This document shows positions 16,519 to 26,253 of a stretch of DNA of 64,000 bases, in pieces; the first letter of the stretch is position 1, and each line of letters opens with the position of its first letter. The stretch covers positions 186,001 through 250,000 of the forward strand of contig SCMY01000003.1 of the NCBI GenBank assembly GCA_005502805.1. The letters run 5' to 3'. The stretch is from Rhizobiales bacterium 2SD (lineage in GTDB: Bacteria; Pseudomonadota; Alphaproteobacteria; Rhizobiales; Beijerinckiaceae). Position numbers and translations under genes: made by a program. The notes beneath the pieces are model-generated. The model saw nothing but the letters and a program-made list of their open reading frames with translations. It had not been told where the DNA came from and did no database searches.

Positions 16519-17255
16519 TCAGGACTCGCCGGCCGGGAAGCCGTGGCGCGCCATCATGGCGCGATGCCAGTCAGTGCCGATCAGGCCATCGAGCGCGTTG
16601 TCGAAGTGCTTCCGCAGACCGGCGTGTTGCTTGCCGAAGGCGAAGGCTCCGGCGGCCGGCATGCTTTCACTTGCCGGCTTTCACTTGCCGGCACCTCGAC
16701 GATCGCCAGCGCCGGATCGGGTTCGCGGGCGAGATGGCCGCGATGCGCCATGGCGACGCTGGCATAGGCGTCGGCGCGGCCATCCCGGACCGCGGCGACG
16801 GCATCCTCCTGCGTCGCGACGCTGATCACGCATTCCGGAGCGATGCCGGCGGCGAGCCCGGCCTGTTCCTGGACCTGCCCGCCGACAATGGCGAGCTGGG
16901 CGCCCGTCGCCGCCACCGCGCGATACCCGGTCAGCCGCTCGCGATCGGCCGCCCGCACCAGCAACCCGTCCGCCAGCGCCCAGATCGGCCGGCTGAAATC
17001 GACCAGCCCTTGCCGCTCGGCGGTCACGAAGAGCGGGGTCGTGATCGTCCAGCGCCCGCTGGCGAGGCCCGGCAGCAACTCGGCGAACGTGGTCAGCCGC
17101 TGCTCGAACCGGGGGATGCCGAGCGCCTGCAGCGCCGCGGTCACCAATTCGACGTCGCAGCCCTGCGCCATGCCGTCGGCGCCCGGCCAGCAGAAGGGAG
17201 GCTCGTCGAGATAGGCGAAGACGACCGGTGCGTCATGCATCGCGACGGCGCTCAA
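16519..17255 (-). pseudogene. Broken amino-acid-type binding protein gene (frameshift by 14-bp duplication)
   Basis: From the ATG at 17255 the frame encodes a type-3 solute-binding protein without a signal peptide (VVFAYLDEPPFCWP, GCDVELVTAALQALGI, ITTPLFVTAERQGLVDFSRPIW). After EVPASES the reading frame shifts, giving an atypical Pro/Ser tail that ends at 16581. The cause is visible: a 14-base unit is repeated in tandem at 16664-16692. Removing one copy restores a normal end, AAGAFAFGKQHAGLRKHF followed by DWHRAMMARHGFPAGES and a stop at 16519. The start overlaps the metC-like stop (ATGA), so the intact gene was translationally coupled to it. It may still be read as a 224-residue altered protein. 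Confidence 0.75.
16664..16692. repeat. 14-bp perfect tandem duplication
   Basis: The unit CTTTCACTTGCCGG occurs twice head to tail (16664-16677 and 16678-16691), with one further matching base. Because 14 is not a multiple of three, it shifts the frame of the minus-strand binding-protein gene. It looks like a recent slippage event. Confidence 0.9.
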
Positions 17256-18442
17256 CTCGCCGCCCTGAGCCGCGCGAAGCCGGCGTCGAGATCCTCCTTC
17301 AGGTCCTCGAGGTCCTCGAGGCCGATGTGGAAACGGATCGTCGGGCCTTTGAAGGCGGGCTTTGTCGCCGTGCGATAGCGCTTGCAGTCGAAAGGCAGCA
17401 CCAGGCTCTCATAACCGCCCCAGGATGCGCCCATGCCGAACAGCGTGAGCCCGTCGAGCATGGCGGCCACAGCCCTCATCGAGACTGGCTGGAGCTCGAT
17501 CGAGAACAGCGAGCAGGCGCCGGTGAAATCACGCTTCCAGATGGCGTGACCGGGATCATCGGGCAGCGCCGGGTGGATCACGCGGGCGACCTCGGGCCGT
17601 GCCGCCAGCCAGCGCGCCATCTCCAGGCCGGCGGGCTGCTGTTCCTTCAGCCTGACGGCGAGGGTCCGGATTCCGCGCAAGGTCAGATAAGCGTCCTCGG
17701 CGGCGACGATCACGCCGAGCGCATCCCAGGTCAGCTTGAGCTGGGCGTGGAGCTCCGGCGTGCGGGCGGACACCGTGCCGATCAGCACGTCGGAATGGCC
17801 GGCATAATACTTCGTTCCAGCCTGCACCGAGACGTCGACGCCGAATTTGTGCGCGTCGAAATGCAGTGGCGTCGCCCAGGTGTTGTCCATCATCACCATG
17901 ACGCCGCGGGCATGGGCTGCGGCGACGATCGCCGGGATGTCCTGGACTTCAAGCGTCTGCGAGCCCGGGGATTCGGTCCAGACCGCCCGGGTATTCGGTT
18001 TGATTAATTCGGCGATGCCGTCGCCGACGAGCGGGTCGTAGTAGGTGACCTCGACGCCGTAGCGCGGCAGCATCCGCTCGCAGAAATTGCGCATCGGGTG
18101 ATAGACGCTGTCGGTCACGAGAAAATGGTCGCCGGCCGTCAGGAAGGCGAGGGCGGGCAAGGTGCAGGCGAGCAGGCCCGACGAGCAGGCGAGCACGCCG
18201 GCGCCGCCCTCCATCGTGTCCACGGCGGCAAGCAGAGCATCGATCGTCGGGCTGCCCGATGTGCCGTAGCTGTAGCGCGCCTTGCGGACGAGAAAGTCCT
18301 CGGTGTTCGGGTAGACCACCGTCGAGCCGCGCACGATCGGCGGGTTGACGAAGCCGTAACTGTCGGTCGAGTCGCGGCCGGCGAGGGCGAGGCGGGTTTT
18401 CTCGCGCAGCCGCGCGAATTCGGGCTTGGACAGCTTTTTCAT
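17252..18442 (-). CDS. metC: Cystathionine beta-lyase-like PLP enzyme
   Basis: A 396-residue trans-sulfuration enzyme of the Cys/Met metabolism PLP family. Visible landmarks are the PLP-phosphate Tyr region ARYSYGTSGSPT (about 56-66), EGGAGVLACSSGL, Asp186 in MMDNTWATP, and the Schiff-base Lys211 in QAGTKYYAGHSD. The length and the YESL-type C-terminal segment fit alphaproteobacterial MetC-like beta-lyases, which split cystathionine or other cysteine S-conjugates to a thiol, pyruvate and ammonia. It is followed by the coupled, now broken binding protein, and is divergent from the aap operon. A role on an imported sulfur amino acid is possible, so the exact substrate is uncertain. Confidence 0.9.
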   Translation of the reverse strand: MKKLSKPEFARLREKTRLALAGRDSTDSYGFVNPPIVRGSTVVYPNTEDFLVRKARYSYGTSGSPTIDALLAAVDTMEGGAGVLACSSGLLACTLPALAFLTAGDHFLVTDSVYHPMRNFCERMLPRYGVEVTYYDPLVGDGIAELIKPNTRAVWTESPGSQTLEVQDIPAIVAAAHARGVMVMMDNTWATPLHFDAHKFGVDVSVQAGTKYYAGHSDVLIGTVSARTPELHAQLKLTWDALGVIVAAEDAYLTLRGIRTLAVRLKEQQPAGLEMARWLAARPEVARVIHPALPDDPGHAIWKRDFTGACSLFSIELQPVSMRAVAAMLDGLTLFGMGASWGGYESLVLPFDCKRYRTATKPAFKGPTIRFHIGLEDLEDLKEDLDAGFARLRAAS

Positions 18443-18573
18443 GGGCCGGAGGGTGCAGGTCGGAAGGAGGGGTTGTGGCTACACTTGACCACCTCCGGAA
18501 AGTCGCATGTGATGCAGGCAGTGAAAAGGGGCAGATATACTAGGTGCCCTTGCTTGACGCTCGAACACGGCTC

Positions 18574-18588
18574 TGGCAATCGGCCTGC
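18574..18588 (+). promoter_or_regulatory. Candidate sigma-54 promoter upstream of aapJ1
   Basis: TGGCAATCGGCCTGC has the GG-N10-GC spacing and the TGGCA half of the sigma-54 consensus. It lies 117 bases upstream of the first binding-protein start. Nitrogen (Ntr) control of aap genes is known in rhizobia. The -12 half is weaker than consensus. Confidence 0.35.
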
Positions 18589-18704
18589 GCCGTGCTTCGA
18601 CTAAGGTTTAGGCATCGAACGGGATGAAAAGTCGCGACGATGCGAGGGGATCGGCACGTTCCGGCCGGCAGGCGCCGGCGGGGCCATCAATGGGAGACAT
18701 CGAG

Positions 18705-19730
18705 ATGAAGAAATTCATGGCAGCCGCGGTCGCCGGTTTCGGCTTCGCGCTGGCAGCGGCAAGCGCGCAGGCGCAAGCGCCGCAAACTCTTGCGCAGGTG
18801 AAGAGCCGCGGTATCCTGAACTGCGGCTCCAATACCGGCCTCGCCGGTTTCGGCGTGCCGGATGCGCAGGGCAACTGGACCGGGCTCGACGTCGATTTCT
18901 GCCGCGCCATCGCGGCGACGATCTTCAACGACCCGACCAAGGTGAAGTTCATCCCACTTTCGGCCAAGGACCGGTTCACGGCCCTGCAGTCGGGTGAGGT
19001 CGATGTCCTCGTCCGCAACTCGACCTGGACGATGTCGCGCGATACCGCGCTCGGCCTGCAGTTCACGGGCGTGAACTATTATGACGGCCAGGGCTTCCTG
19101 GTCCGCAAGAAGCTGGGCGTGAATTCGGCCCTGCAGCTCAACGGCGCCTCGGTCTGCACTCAGCAGGGCACGACGACCGAGCTCAACCTCGCCGACTTCT
19201 TCCGCGCCAATAATCTGAAATACGAAGTCGTCGCCTTCGCGACCTCGGACGAGACGGTCAAGGCCTATGACTCCGGCCGCTGCGACGCCTTCACCACCGA
19301 CGCCTCGGGCCTCTATGCCGAGCGCCTGAAGCTGACCGCGCCGGACGATCACATGGTCCTGCCGGAGATCATCTCGAAGGAGCCGCTCGGACCGGCGACC
19401 CGCAACAACGATGCGCAGTGGTTCGGCCTGGTGAAGTGGGTTCACTTCGCCATGCTCAACGCCGAAGAGCTCGGCGTGACCAAGGCGAATGTCGACGAGA
19501 TGCTGAAGTCGAGCAATCCGGAGATCAAGCGCCTGCTCGGCACCGAGGGCAAGTTCGGCGAGAGCGTCGGCCTGACCGCGGATTGGGCCTACCGGATCGT
19601 CAAGCATGTCGGCAATTACGGCGAGAGCTTCGAGAAGAATGTCGGCCAGGGCTCGCTGCTGAAGATCGCTCGCGGTCAGAACGCGCTGTGGACCAAGGGT
19701 GGACTGCAATACGCGGCGCCGGTGCGCTAA
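18705..19730 (+). CDS. aapJ: General L-amino-acid ABC transporter binding protein, copy 1
   Basis: A 341-residue periplasmic binding protein of the AapJ type: signal peptide (about 1-23, ending AAASAQAQA), then TLAQVKSRGILNCGSNTGLAGFG and GLDVDFCRAIAATIFNDPTKVKFIPLSAKDRF. A cysteine pair typical of the family is formed by the Cys in LNCGS and that in DFCRA or SVCTQQGTT. AapJ feeds the AapQMP permease with a broad range of L-amino acids. It is the first of three neighbouring paralogues. The ATG at 18705 has GGGAG upstream. A strong hairpin follows the stop. Confidence 0.93.
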   Translation: MKKFMAAAVAGFGFALAAASAQAQAPQTLAQVKSRGILNCGSNTGLAGFGVPDAQGNWTGLDVDFCRAIAATIFNDPTKVKFIPLSAKDRFTALQSGEVDVLVRNSTWTMSRDTALGLQFTGVNYYDGQGFLVRKKLGVNSALQLNGASVCTQQGTTTELNLADFFRANNLKYEVVAFATSDETVKAYDSGRCDAFTTDASGLYAERLKLTAPDDHMVLPEIISKEPLGPATRNNDAQWFGLVKWVHFAMLNAEELGVTKANVDEMLKSSNPEIKRLLGTEGKFGESVGLTADWAYRIVKHVGNYGESFEKNVGQGSLLKIARGQNALWTKGGLQYAAPVR

Positions 19731-19740
19731 AGACTCATGC

Positions 19741-19767
19741 GGGGCGGGCGCTTTCAGCGCCCGCCCC
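19741..19767 (+). terminator. Strong hairpin after aapJ1
   Basis: A perfect 12-bp stem, GGGGCGGGCGCT/AGCGCCCGCCCC, with a TTC loop begins about 10 bases after the stop codon and is followed by GATTCTTTCC. It should terminate or strongly attenuate transcription between the first and second aapJ genes and protect the upstream mRNA. Confidence 0.7.
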
Positions 19768-19874
19768 GATTCTTTCCAGGCCACTGGAAAACGGTGGGGT
19801 TGCCGGGTCGGCCCGATCCGGAGACACGCCGATGGAGAACGGGATGAACCCGTTCCGCCGGACAGGGGACATGC

Positions 19875-20894
19875 ATGATCAGGATCATCAGCGCGGCGCT
19901 GTTCGCCATTGCGGCGGTGTTCGGCTCCGCGAGCGCCCAGGCGCAGCAGACCCTTGCTCAGATCAAGAGCCGCGGCGTCCTGAATTGCGGCTCCAACAAC
20001 GGCCTGATCGGCTTCGGCGCACCCGATGCGCAGGGCAACTGGAGCGGCCTCGACGTCGAATATTGCCGGGCCATCGCGGCGACGATCTTCAATGATCCGA
20101 GCAAGGTGAAGTTCATTCCGCTCTCGGCCAATGATCGCTTCAAGGCGCTGTTGGCCGGCGACATCGACGTGCTCGTGCGCAATTCGACCTGGACGATCAG
20201 CAACGACACCCCGCCCGGCCTGCTCTTCACCAATGTCAACTATTACGACGGCCAGGGCCTGATGGTGCGCCGCAAGTTAGGCGTCATGTCGGCCATGCAG
20301 CTCGCCGGCGCCTCGATCTGCGTGCAGCGGGGCACGACCACCGAGCTCAACGTCGTCGACTATTTCAAGACCAACAATCTCAGGCATACCATCGTCGCTT
20401 TCGACACCGGGCCCGAGACGCTCAAGGCCTATGACGCAGGCCGCTGCGACGCCTTCACGACGGACGCATCGTCGCTCTATGCCGAGCGCCTGAAGCTGAC
20501 CACGCCGGACGACCATATGGTCCTGGTCGAGATCATTTCGAAGGAGCCGCTCGGTCCGTTGACCCGCGACAACGATTCGCAATGGTTCAAGCTGGTGCGC
20601 TGGGTTCATTTCGCCATGCTCAACGCCGAGGAGCTCGGCGTGACCAAGGCCAATGTCGATCAGATGCTGAGATCGGCCAATCCCGAGATCAGGCGCCTGC
20701 TCGGCGTCGACGGCAAGTTCGGCGAGGGCCTCGGCCTGACCCCAGACTGGGCCTACCGGATCGTCAGGCATGTCGGCAACTACGGCGAGAGCTTCGAGCG
20801 CACCGTCGGCAGCCGCTCCGTTTTGAGGATGTCGCGTGGTCAGAACGCATTGTGGACCAAGGGGGGGCTGCAATACGCGCCGCCGATCCGGTGA
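19875..20894 (+). CDS. aapJ: General L-amino-acid ABC transporter binding protein, copy 2
   Basis: A 339-residue AapJ-type binding protein (signal peptide about 1-23, SASAQAQ; then TLAQIKSRGVLNCGSNNGLIGFG). It is collinear with copy 1 along its full length, with the same C-terminal RGQNALWTKGGLQYA. Clear differences occur in the ligand-facing middle: SNDTPPGLLF in place of SRDTALGLQF, and CVQRGTTTELNVVDYFKTNN in place of CTQQGTTTELNLADFFRANN. The copies are therefore diverged paralogues that may differ in ligand preference, not assembly duplicates. The start at 19875 follows GGGGACATGC. The 150-base gap to copy 3 holds no gene. Confidence 0.92.
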   Translation: MIRIISAALFAIAAVFGSASAQAQQTLAQIKSRGVLNCGSNNGLIGFGAPDAQGNWSGLDVEYCRAIAATIFNDPSKVKFIPLSANDRFKALLAGDIDVLVRNSTWTISNDTPPGLLFTNVNYYDGQGLMVRRKLGVMSAMQLAGASICVQRGTTTELNVVDYFKTNNLRHTIVAFDTGPETLKAYDAGRCDAFTTDASSLYAERLKLTTPDDHMVLVEIISKEPLGPLTRDNDSQWFKLVRWVHFAMLNAEELGVTKANVDQMLRSANPEIRRLLGVDGKFGEGLGLTPDWAYRIVRHVGNYGESFERTVGSRSVLRMSRGQNALWTKGGLQYAPPIR

Positions 20895-21044
20895 GGTTCG
20901 GGCGACCTGAGCGCTGACGGGTCGGCTTGGTGGTTTCGTCGGGAGGAAGAGGAAAGGAGAAGGCGGCCGGTGGGGACTGGCCTAGGGCTTGCTAGCGAAT
21001 CGAGAGCGGGAGAACCGCTCCGCCAAACAGGGGACAGAACAACA

Positions 21045-22067
21045 ATGAAACAAGTCATCGGCGCGGCGCTTGTCGCCGTCACCGCTGCCATATGTGCAGG
21101 CGGAGCATCGGCTCAATCGCCCACTCTGGCGCAGGTCAAAAGCCGCAGTATCCTGCACTGCGGCTCGGGAACTGGTCTTGCCGGTTTCGGCATCCCCGAT
21201 CAGCAGGGCAACTGGAGCGGCATGGACGTGGACGTCTGCCGAGCCGTCGCCTCGGCAATCTTCAATGATCCGACCAAGGTGAAGTTCATCCCGCTCTCGG
21301 CCAAGGATCGATTCACCTCGCTGCAATCGGGCGAGGTCGATCTTCTCTCGCGGACAACGACCTGGACGATCTCGCGCGATACTGCGCTGGGGCTGAACTT
21401 CGCTGGCATCAACTACTATGACGGCCAGGGCTTCATGGTTCGCAAGAAGCTCGGTATCGATTCCGTGCTGAAGCTCGCCGGCGCTTCGATCTGCACCCAG
21501 CAAGGCACCACGACCGAGCTCAACCTCGCCGACTATTTCCGCAGCAACAAAATCAAATACGAGGTTGTCGCCTTCGCCTCCAATCAGGAGACGGTCAAGG
21601 CCTATGAAGCCGGTCGCTGCGACGCATTCACCACCGACGCCTCCGGCCTTTATGCCGAGCGCCTGACGCTTTCGAATCCCGAAGATCACATGGTGCTGCC
21701 GGAGATCATCTCGAAGGAGCCGCTCGGGCCCGTCGTCCGCCACGGCGACGATGTCTGGCTCGACATCGTCAAATGGTCGCTCTTCGCCATGATCAATGCC
21801 GAAGAGCTGGGCATCACCAAGGCGAATGCCGATCAGATGCTCAAATCCGACAATCCCGAGATCAAGCGTTTCGTCGGGACTGAAGGCAAGTTCGGCGAGC
21901 CGATGGGCCTGACCAACGACTGGGCCTACCGGATCGTCAAGCATGTCGGCAATTACGGTGAGAGCTTCGAGCGCAATGTCGGCGCCGGCTCGCTCCTCAA
22001 GATCGCGCGTGGCCAGAACGCGCTCTGGAGCAAGGGCGGCCTGCAATACGCGCCGCCGATCCGCTGA
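21045..22067 (+). CDS. aapJ: General L-amino-acid ABC transporter binding protein, copy 3
   Basis: A 340-residue AapJ-type binding protein with signal peptide (about 1-24, GGASAQS) and the family core (TLAQVKSRSILHCGSGTGLAGFG; GMDVDVCRAVASAIFNDPTKV). It is the copy nearest the permease genes and probably the one translated in step with them. It keeps the conserved C-terminal NYGESFERNVGAGSLLKIARG. It differs from copies 1 and 2 at scattered positions, for instance WTISRDTALGLNFAGIN and VVRHGDDVWLDIVKWSLF. The ATG at 21045 lies behind GGGGACAG at longish spacing. Confidence 0.93.
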   Translation: MKQVIGAALVAVTAAICAGGASAQSPTLAQVKSRSILHCGSGTGLAGFGIPDQQGNWSGMDVDVCRAVASAIFNDPTKVKFIPLSAKDRFTSLQSGEVDLLSRTTTWTISRDTALGLNFAGINYYDGQGFMVRKKLGIDSVLKLAGASICTQQGTTTELNLADYFRSNKIKYEVVAFASNQETVKAYEAGRCDAFTTDASGLYAERLTLSNPEDHMVLPEIISKEPLGPVVRHGDDVWLDIVKWSLFAMINAEELGITKANADQMLKSDNPEIKRFVGTEGKFGEPMGLTNDWAYRIVKHVGNYGESFERNVGAGSLLKIARGQNALWSKGGLQYAPPIR

Positions 22068-22074
22068 GAACCAA

Positions 22075-22100
22075 CAATGCGCGGCATCCACCGCGCATTG
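22075..22100 (+). terminator. Hairpin between aapJ3 and aapQ
   Basis: A perfect 10-bp stem CAATGCGCGG/CCGCGCATTG with a six-base loop starts seven bases after the stop codon and has no U-run. Hairpins of this kind behind binding-protein genes stabilise the upstream mRNA and let only part of transcription reach the permease genes. Confidence 0.6.
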
Positions 22101-22213
22101 ATCCTTGAAGCTGTCTTGTTCCGGCGAACCGGATAACAATACCGGCCGGCAGCGATCCGCTTAAGGGTGGCTGCCGGACCCTCGGTCGCCAACACTCGAA
22201 AAGGGCGTCAGAC

Positions 22214-23404
22214 GTGTCGACCACTTCCGCAGAGATCAAGCCGGGCAAGGCCTCGCTGCTCTACGACCCGAAAATCCGGGGCTATGTCTATCAGTTCCTG
22301 CTGCTTGCCGTGGTCGGGTTCCTGATCTGGTCAGCCGCTTCGAACGCGATCGAGAACCTGCGTGCGCAGAAGATCGCCTCGGGCTTCGGCTTCTGGCACA
22401 ACGCCTCCGGCTTCGACATCAACCAGAAGCTGGTCCCTTACGACGCCTCGAGTGGCACCTATGGCCGCGCCTTCTGGGTCGGCCTGCTCAATACGCTGCT
22501 GGTCGCCTCGATCGGCATCGTGCTCTCGACTTTCCTTGGCTTCTTCGTCGGCGTCGCCCGGCTGTCGAGCAACTGGATCGTATCGAAGATCGCGATGATC
22601 TATGTCGAGGTCATCCGCAACGTGCCGCTGCTGCTGCAGCTGTTCTTCTGGTACAATGCGGTGCTGAAGCCGCTGCCGAATCCGCGCCAGTCGATCGAGT
22701 TGCCGGCGGGCGCCCTGCTCAACAATCGCGGCCTCTATGTCCCCGATCCGCAGTTTGGCCCGGGCGGCAGCCTGATCATCTGGGCGTTCCTGATCGGTAT
22801 CGTGGCCACCTTCGTTTTCCGCTCCTGGGCCCGCAAGCAGCAAGCGGCGACCGGTCGGCAGTATCCCACTGGCTGGGTCGGCTTCGGTCTGATCGTGATC
22901 CTGCCTGTGCTGGTCTATTTCGCCACCGGCCGGCCGATCACCTTCGTCTACCCCGAGCTCGCCGGCTTCAACCTGCGCGGCGGCATCCAGATCTTCCCCG
23001 AGTTCGTCGCGCTGCTGATCGGCTTGACCACTTACACCGCCGGCTTCATCGCCGAGGTGGTGCGCGCCGGCATTCTCGCCGTCTCGAAGGGGCAGACGGA
23101 GGCCTCGCATGCGCTCGGCCTGCGGCCGGGGCCGACGCTGAAGCTCGTCGTCATTCCGCAGGCGATGCGCGTGATCATTCCGCCGCTGACCTCGAACTAT
23201 CTCAACCTGACCAAGAATTCCTCGCTCGCGGTGGCGATCGGCTATCCCGATCTCGTCCAGGTCTTCACCGGCACGGTGCTGAACCAGACCGGCCAGGCGG
23301 TCGAGGTCGTCGCCATCACCATGGCGGTTTATCTGACCATTTCGCTGGTGACGTCTCTGTTCATGAACATCTACAACAAGCGCATGGCGCTGGTGGAACG
23401 GTGA
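22214..23404 (+). CDS. aapQ: General L-amino-acid ABC transporter permease AapQ
   Basis: A 396-residue inner-membrane permease of the HisM/GlnP type with an extended N-terminal region typical of AapQ. Hydrophobic helices include FLLLAVVGFLIWSAASNAI and FWVGLLNTLLVASIGIVLS. The ATPase-contact EAA motif is GQTEASHALGLRPGPTLKLVVIPQAMR near the C-terminus. It pairs with AapM to form the channel for amino acids. The start is a GTG at 22214 (MSTTSAEIKPGK). The stop is 10 bases before aapM. Confidence 0.95.
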   Translation: MSTTSAEIKPGKASLLYDPKIRGYVYQFLLLAVVGFLIWSAASNAIENLRAQKIASGFGFWHNASGFDINQKLVPYDASSGTYGRAFWVGLLNTLLVASIGIVLSTFLGFFVGVARLSSNWIVSKIAMIYVEVIRNVPLLLQLFFWYNAVLKPLPNPRQSIELPAGALLNNRGLYVPDPQFGPGGSLIIWAFLIGIVATFVFRSWARKQQAATGRQYPTGWVGFGLIVILPVLVYFATGRPITFVYPELAGFNLRGGIQIFPEFVALLIGLTTYTAGFIAEVVRAGILAVSKGQTEASHALGLRPGPTLKLVVIPQAMRVIIPPLTSNYLNLTKNSSLAVAIGYPDLVQVFTGTVLNQTGQAVEVVAITMAVYLTISLVTSLFMNIYNKRMALVER

Positions 23405-23414
23405 GGGCGCCCCG

Positions 23415-24794
23415 ATGACCGACGCAACCACCGAAATGGCCCCCTACGCCTTCGTCCGTAAGGAGACGCTCGAGCAGCAGCCGGCGCCGCTCTCCGTAGC
23501 CGGGCCACTCGCATGGGTGAGACAGCATCTGCTTTCCAGCCCGCTCAACATCGCGTTGACGCTGCTCTGCCTCTATCTCGTCGTCGACTCGGTGCCAGGG
23601 CTGATAAGGTTCTACTTCCTCGACGCGGTCTGGACCGGTACGAGCCGCGACGCCTGCCTCGCGGACAAGGTCGGCCGGCCGGTCGGCGCCTGCTGGGCCT
23701 ATATCGCCGACCGATTCCAGTACTTCATCTACGGCTCCTATCCGATCAATCAGCGCTGGCGCGTGAACATCGTCTTCGTGATGTTCGCGCTCGGCATCGT
23801 CTGGCTGCTCTGGACGAGTGCGCCGAAGAAGAAGCTCGGCATCTTCTTCTTCTTCGTGCTGCTGCCGATCTCGGCCTATGTGCTGCTGCTCGGCGGCCCT
23901 GGCGCAGAGCGCTTCCTCAGCATCTGTCTGACGCTGGCCCTGGCGCTCGCCGCGCTCTACCTCATCCTGTCCTTCGTGCCGCAACTCGTCCGCTTCTATA
24001 TCGGCGAGGCAGCGCTCGGCGTCGTCGAGCAATTGCCGATCTGGAAGCGCTTCTTCGGGCCAAAGCAGCTCGTGCTGTTCGCGCTCGTGGTTCTGGGCTT
24101 CCTGAGCCTGCTCGCGAGCAATCCGGGCCTGCCCAGGGTCGACACCGGCCTCTGGGGCGGCATGACCGTCACCTTCCTGATCGCGGCGGTCGGCATCGTC
24201 TTCTCTCTGCCGCTCGGCGTGGTCCTGGCGCTCGGCCGGCGTTCCAGGCTCCCGATCATCCAGCTGCTCTCGGTGATCTTCATCGAGTTCGTCCGCGGTG
24301 TGCCGCTGATCACCGTGCTGTTCATGGCCAACACCATGCTGCCGCTGTTCGTGCCGCAGGAATATTCGCCGGACCGGCTGCTGCGCCCGCTGGTCGGCGT
24401 CGCGCTCTTCGCCGCCGCCTATATGGCGGAGGTGGTGCGCGGCGGCTTGCAGGCAATGCCCAAGGGCCAGTACGAGGGGGCGATGTCGCTCGGCCTCGGC
24501 TACTGGAGCATGATGCGGCTGATCATCCTGCCGCAGGCGCTGCGGATCGTGATTCCGGGAATCGTCAACACCTTCATCGGGCTGTTCAAGGATACGACGC
24601 TGGTCACCATCGTCGGTATCTTCGATTTCCTGCGGACCATCGAGGCGACCTTGGTCGATCCGACCTGGGCGACGCCGACAACGCGGTCGACGGGCTATGC
24701 TTTCGCCGCGATCTTCTATTTCCTGTGTTGCTGGGGCATGTCGCGCTACTCGATCGCGGTCGAGAAGCGGCTCGCCGCCGGCCAGAAGCGTTGA
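23415..24794 (+). CDS. aapM: General L-amino-acid ABC transporter permease AapM
   Basis: A 459-residue inner-membrane permease, longer than AapQ because of extra N-terminal helices (about residues 30-210). These include a cysteine-bearing periplasmic loop, [20 protein letters not shown]. The C-terminal permease core carries [21 protein letters not shown] and the EAA motif [27 protein letters not shown]. It forms the heterodimeric channel with AapQ. The ATG at 23415 is 10 bases after aapQ, and aapP begins 13 bases after its stop. Confidence 0.95.
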   Translation: MTDATTEMAPYAFVRKETLEQQPAPLSVAGPLAWVRQHLLSSPLNIALTLLCLYLVVDSVPGLIRFYFLDAVWTGTSRDACLADKVGRPVGACWAYIADRFQYFIYGSYPINQRWRVNIVFVMFALGIVWLLWTSAPKKKLGIFFFFVLLPISAYVLLLGGPGAERFLSICLTLALALAALYLILSFVPQLVRFYIGEAALGVVEQLPIWKRFFGPKQLVLFALVVLGFLSLLASNPGLPRVDTGLWGGMTVTFLIAAVGIVFSLPLGVVLALGRRSRLPIIQLLSVIFIEFVRGVPLITVLFMANTMLPLFVPQEYSPDRLLRPLVGVALFAAAYMAEVVRGGLQAMPKGQYEGAMSLGLGYWSMMRLIILPQALRIVIPGIVNTFIGLFKDTTLVTIVGIFDFLRTIEATLVDPTWATPTTRSTGYAFAAIFYFLCCWGMSRYSIAVEKRLAAGQKR

Positions 24795-24807
24795 GGGGAA
24801 CAAGAAC

Positions 24808-25602
<795 letters not shown>

Positions 25603-25629
25603 TCTCCGACAACCCTTCCCACTATTGCG

Positions 25630-25654
25630 ACGGCGCCCTCGACGGGCGCCGTTT
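25630..25654 (+). terminator. Terminator of the aap operon
   Basis: A perfect 9-bp stem ACGGCGCCC/GGGCGCCGT with loop TCGAC, followed by a short TT, lies 28 bases after the aapP stop. Confidence 0.65.
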
Positions 25655-25786
25655 GCGTTGGCGTCCGTCTGAACGGGAGGTGAGGCGCCGTGTTCACGAC
25701 TGGTTCAAACCTTCCGGCTCAGAATCGCGCGATGATTCGGCGTCGCCGAGAGCGATGCCGATCGGTTCGAGTTTGAAAGGATGATC

Positions 25787-26110
25787 ATGAAGCGCCTGAT
25801 TCCCGCCCTGGTCGCGACGCTGCTGGTGAGCGGCGGCGCCTATGCCCAGTCGATCAACATTGGTCCCGGTGGCATTTCGGTCGACCCGCGTACGCCGCAC
25901 CAGCGTGCGGTCGATCGCGATATCCGGCGTGAGGACCGCATGCGCGAGCGCGACTCCTGGGAGCGTCGCCGCGAGATCGAACGACGCCGCGAATGGGAAC
26001 GCCGTCGCGCCTACCGGGACGACCGCCGGGGCGAGCGCTGCCGCACCGTGACGACGACCGAGGAAACCCGCCGCGGCCTCGTCAAGCGCACGACCCGCGT
26101 CTGCGATTGA
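25787..26110 (+). CDS. Small secreted Arg-rich protein, copy 1
   Basis: A 107-residue protein with a signal peptide (about 1-20, ending GGAYAQ), then the motif SINIGPGGISVDPRTP and a long highly charged segment dense in Arg, Asp and Glu (RREDRMRERDSWERRREI and on). It ends CRTVTTTEETRRGLVKRTTRVCD, where two cysteines may form a disulfide. The family is not named; a close copy follows at 26254. The second ATG (25787) is used because AAAGG directly touches the first one at 25781. Envelope or periplasmic location is likely. Function unknown. Confidence 0.75.
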   Translation: MKRLIPALVATLLVSGGAYAQSINIGPGGISVDPRTPHQRAVDRDIRREDRMRERDSWERRREIERRREWERRRAYRDDRRGERCRTVTTTEETRRGLVKRTTRVCD

Positions 26111-26136
26111 ACGAAACGCATTGCCTTGAATTCAGG

Positions 26137-26163
26137 CCCGGCAGCTTCGGCTGCCGGGTTTTT
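26137..26163 (+). terminator. Intrinsic terminator with UUCG tetraloop
   Basis: A 9-bp stem CCCGGCAGC/GCTGCCGGG closed by TTCG and followed by a run of five T lies 26 bases after the first Arg-rich gene. It is the most classical terminator in the window. Confidence 0.9.
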
Positions 26164-26253
26164 CGTTTGCCGGTCCGGCTCTCGTCAGGTGGTCGATGAG
26201 CGGAACCTTTCGGGAATCCTGCGGTTATCCTCCCTGAAGGTGGAGGAAACGAG

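Noticed and set aside
18705..22067. Assembly artefact as the explanation of the three aapJ copies
   Set aside because: The three differ throughout the mature protein and in their leaders, so they are real paralogues.
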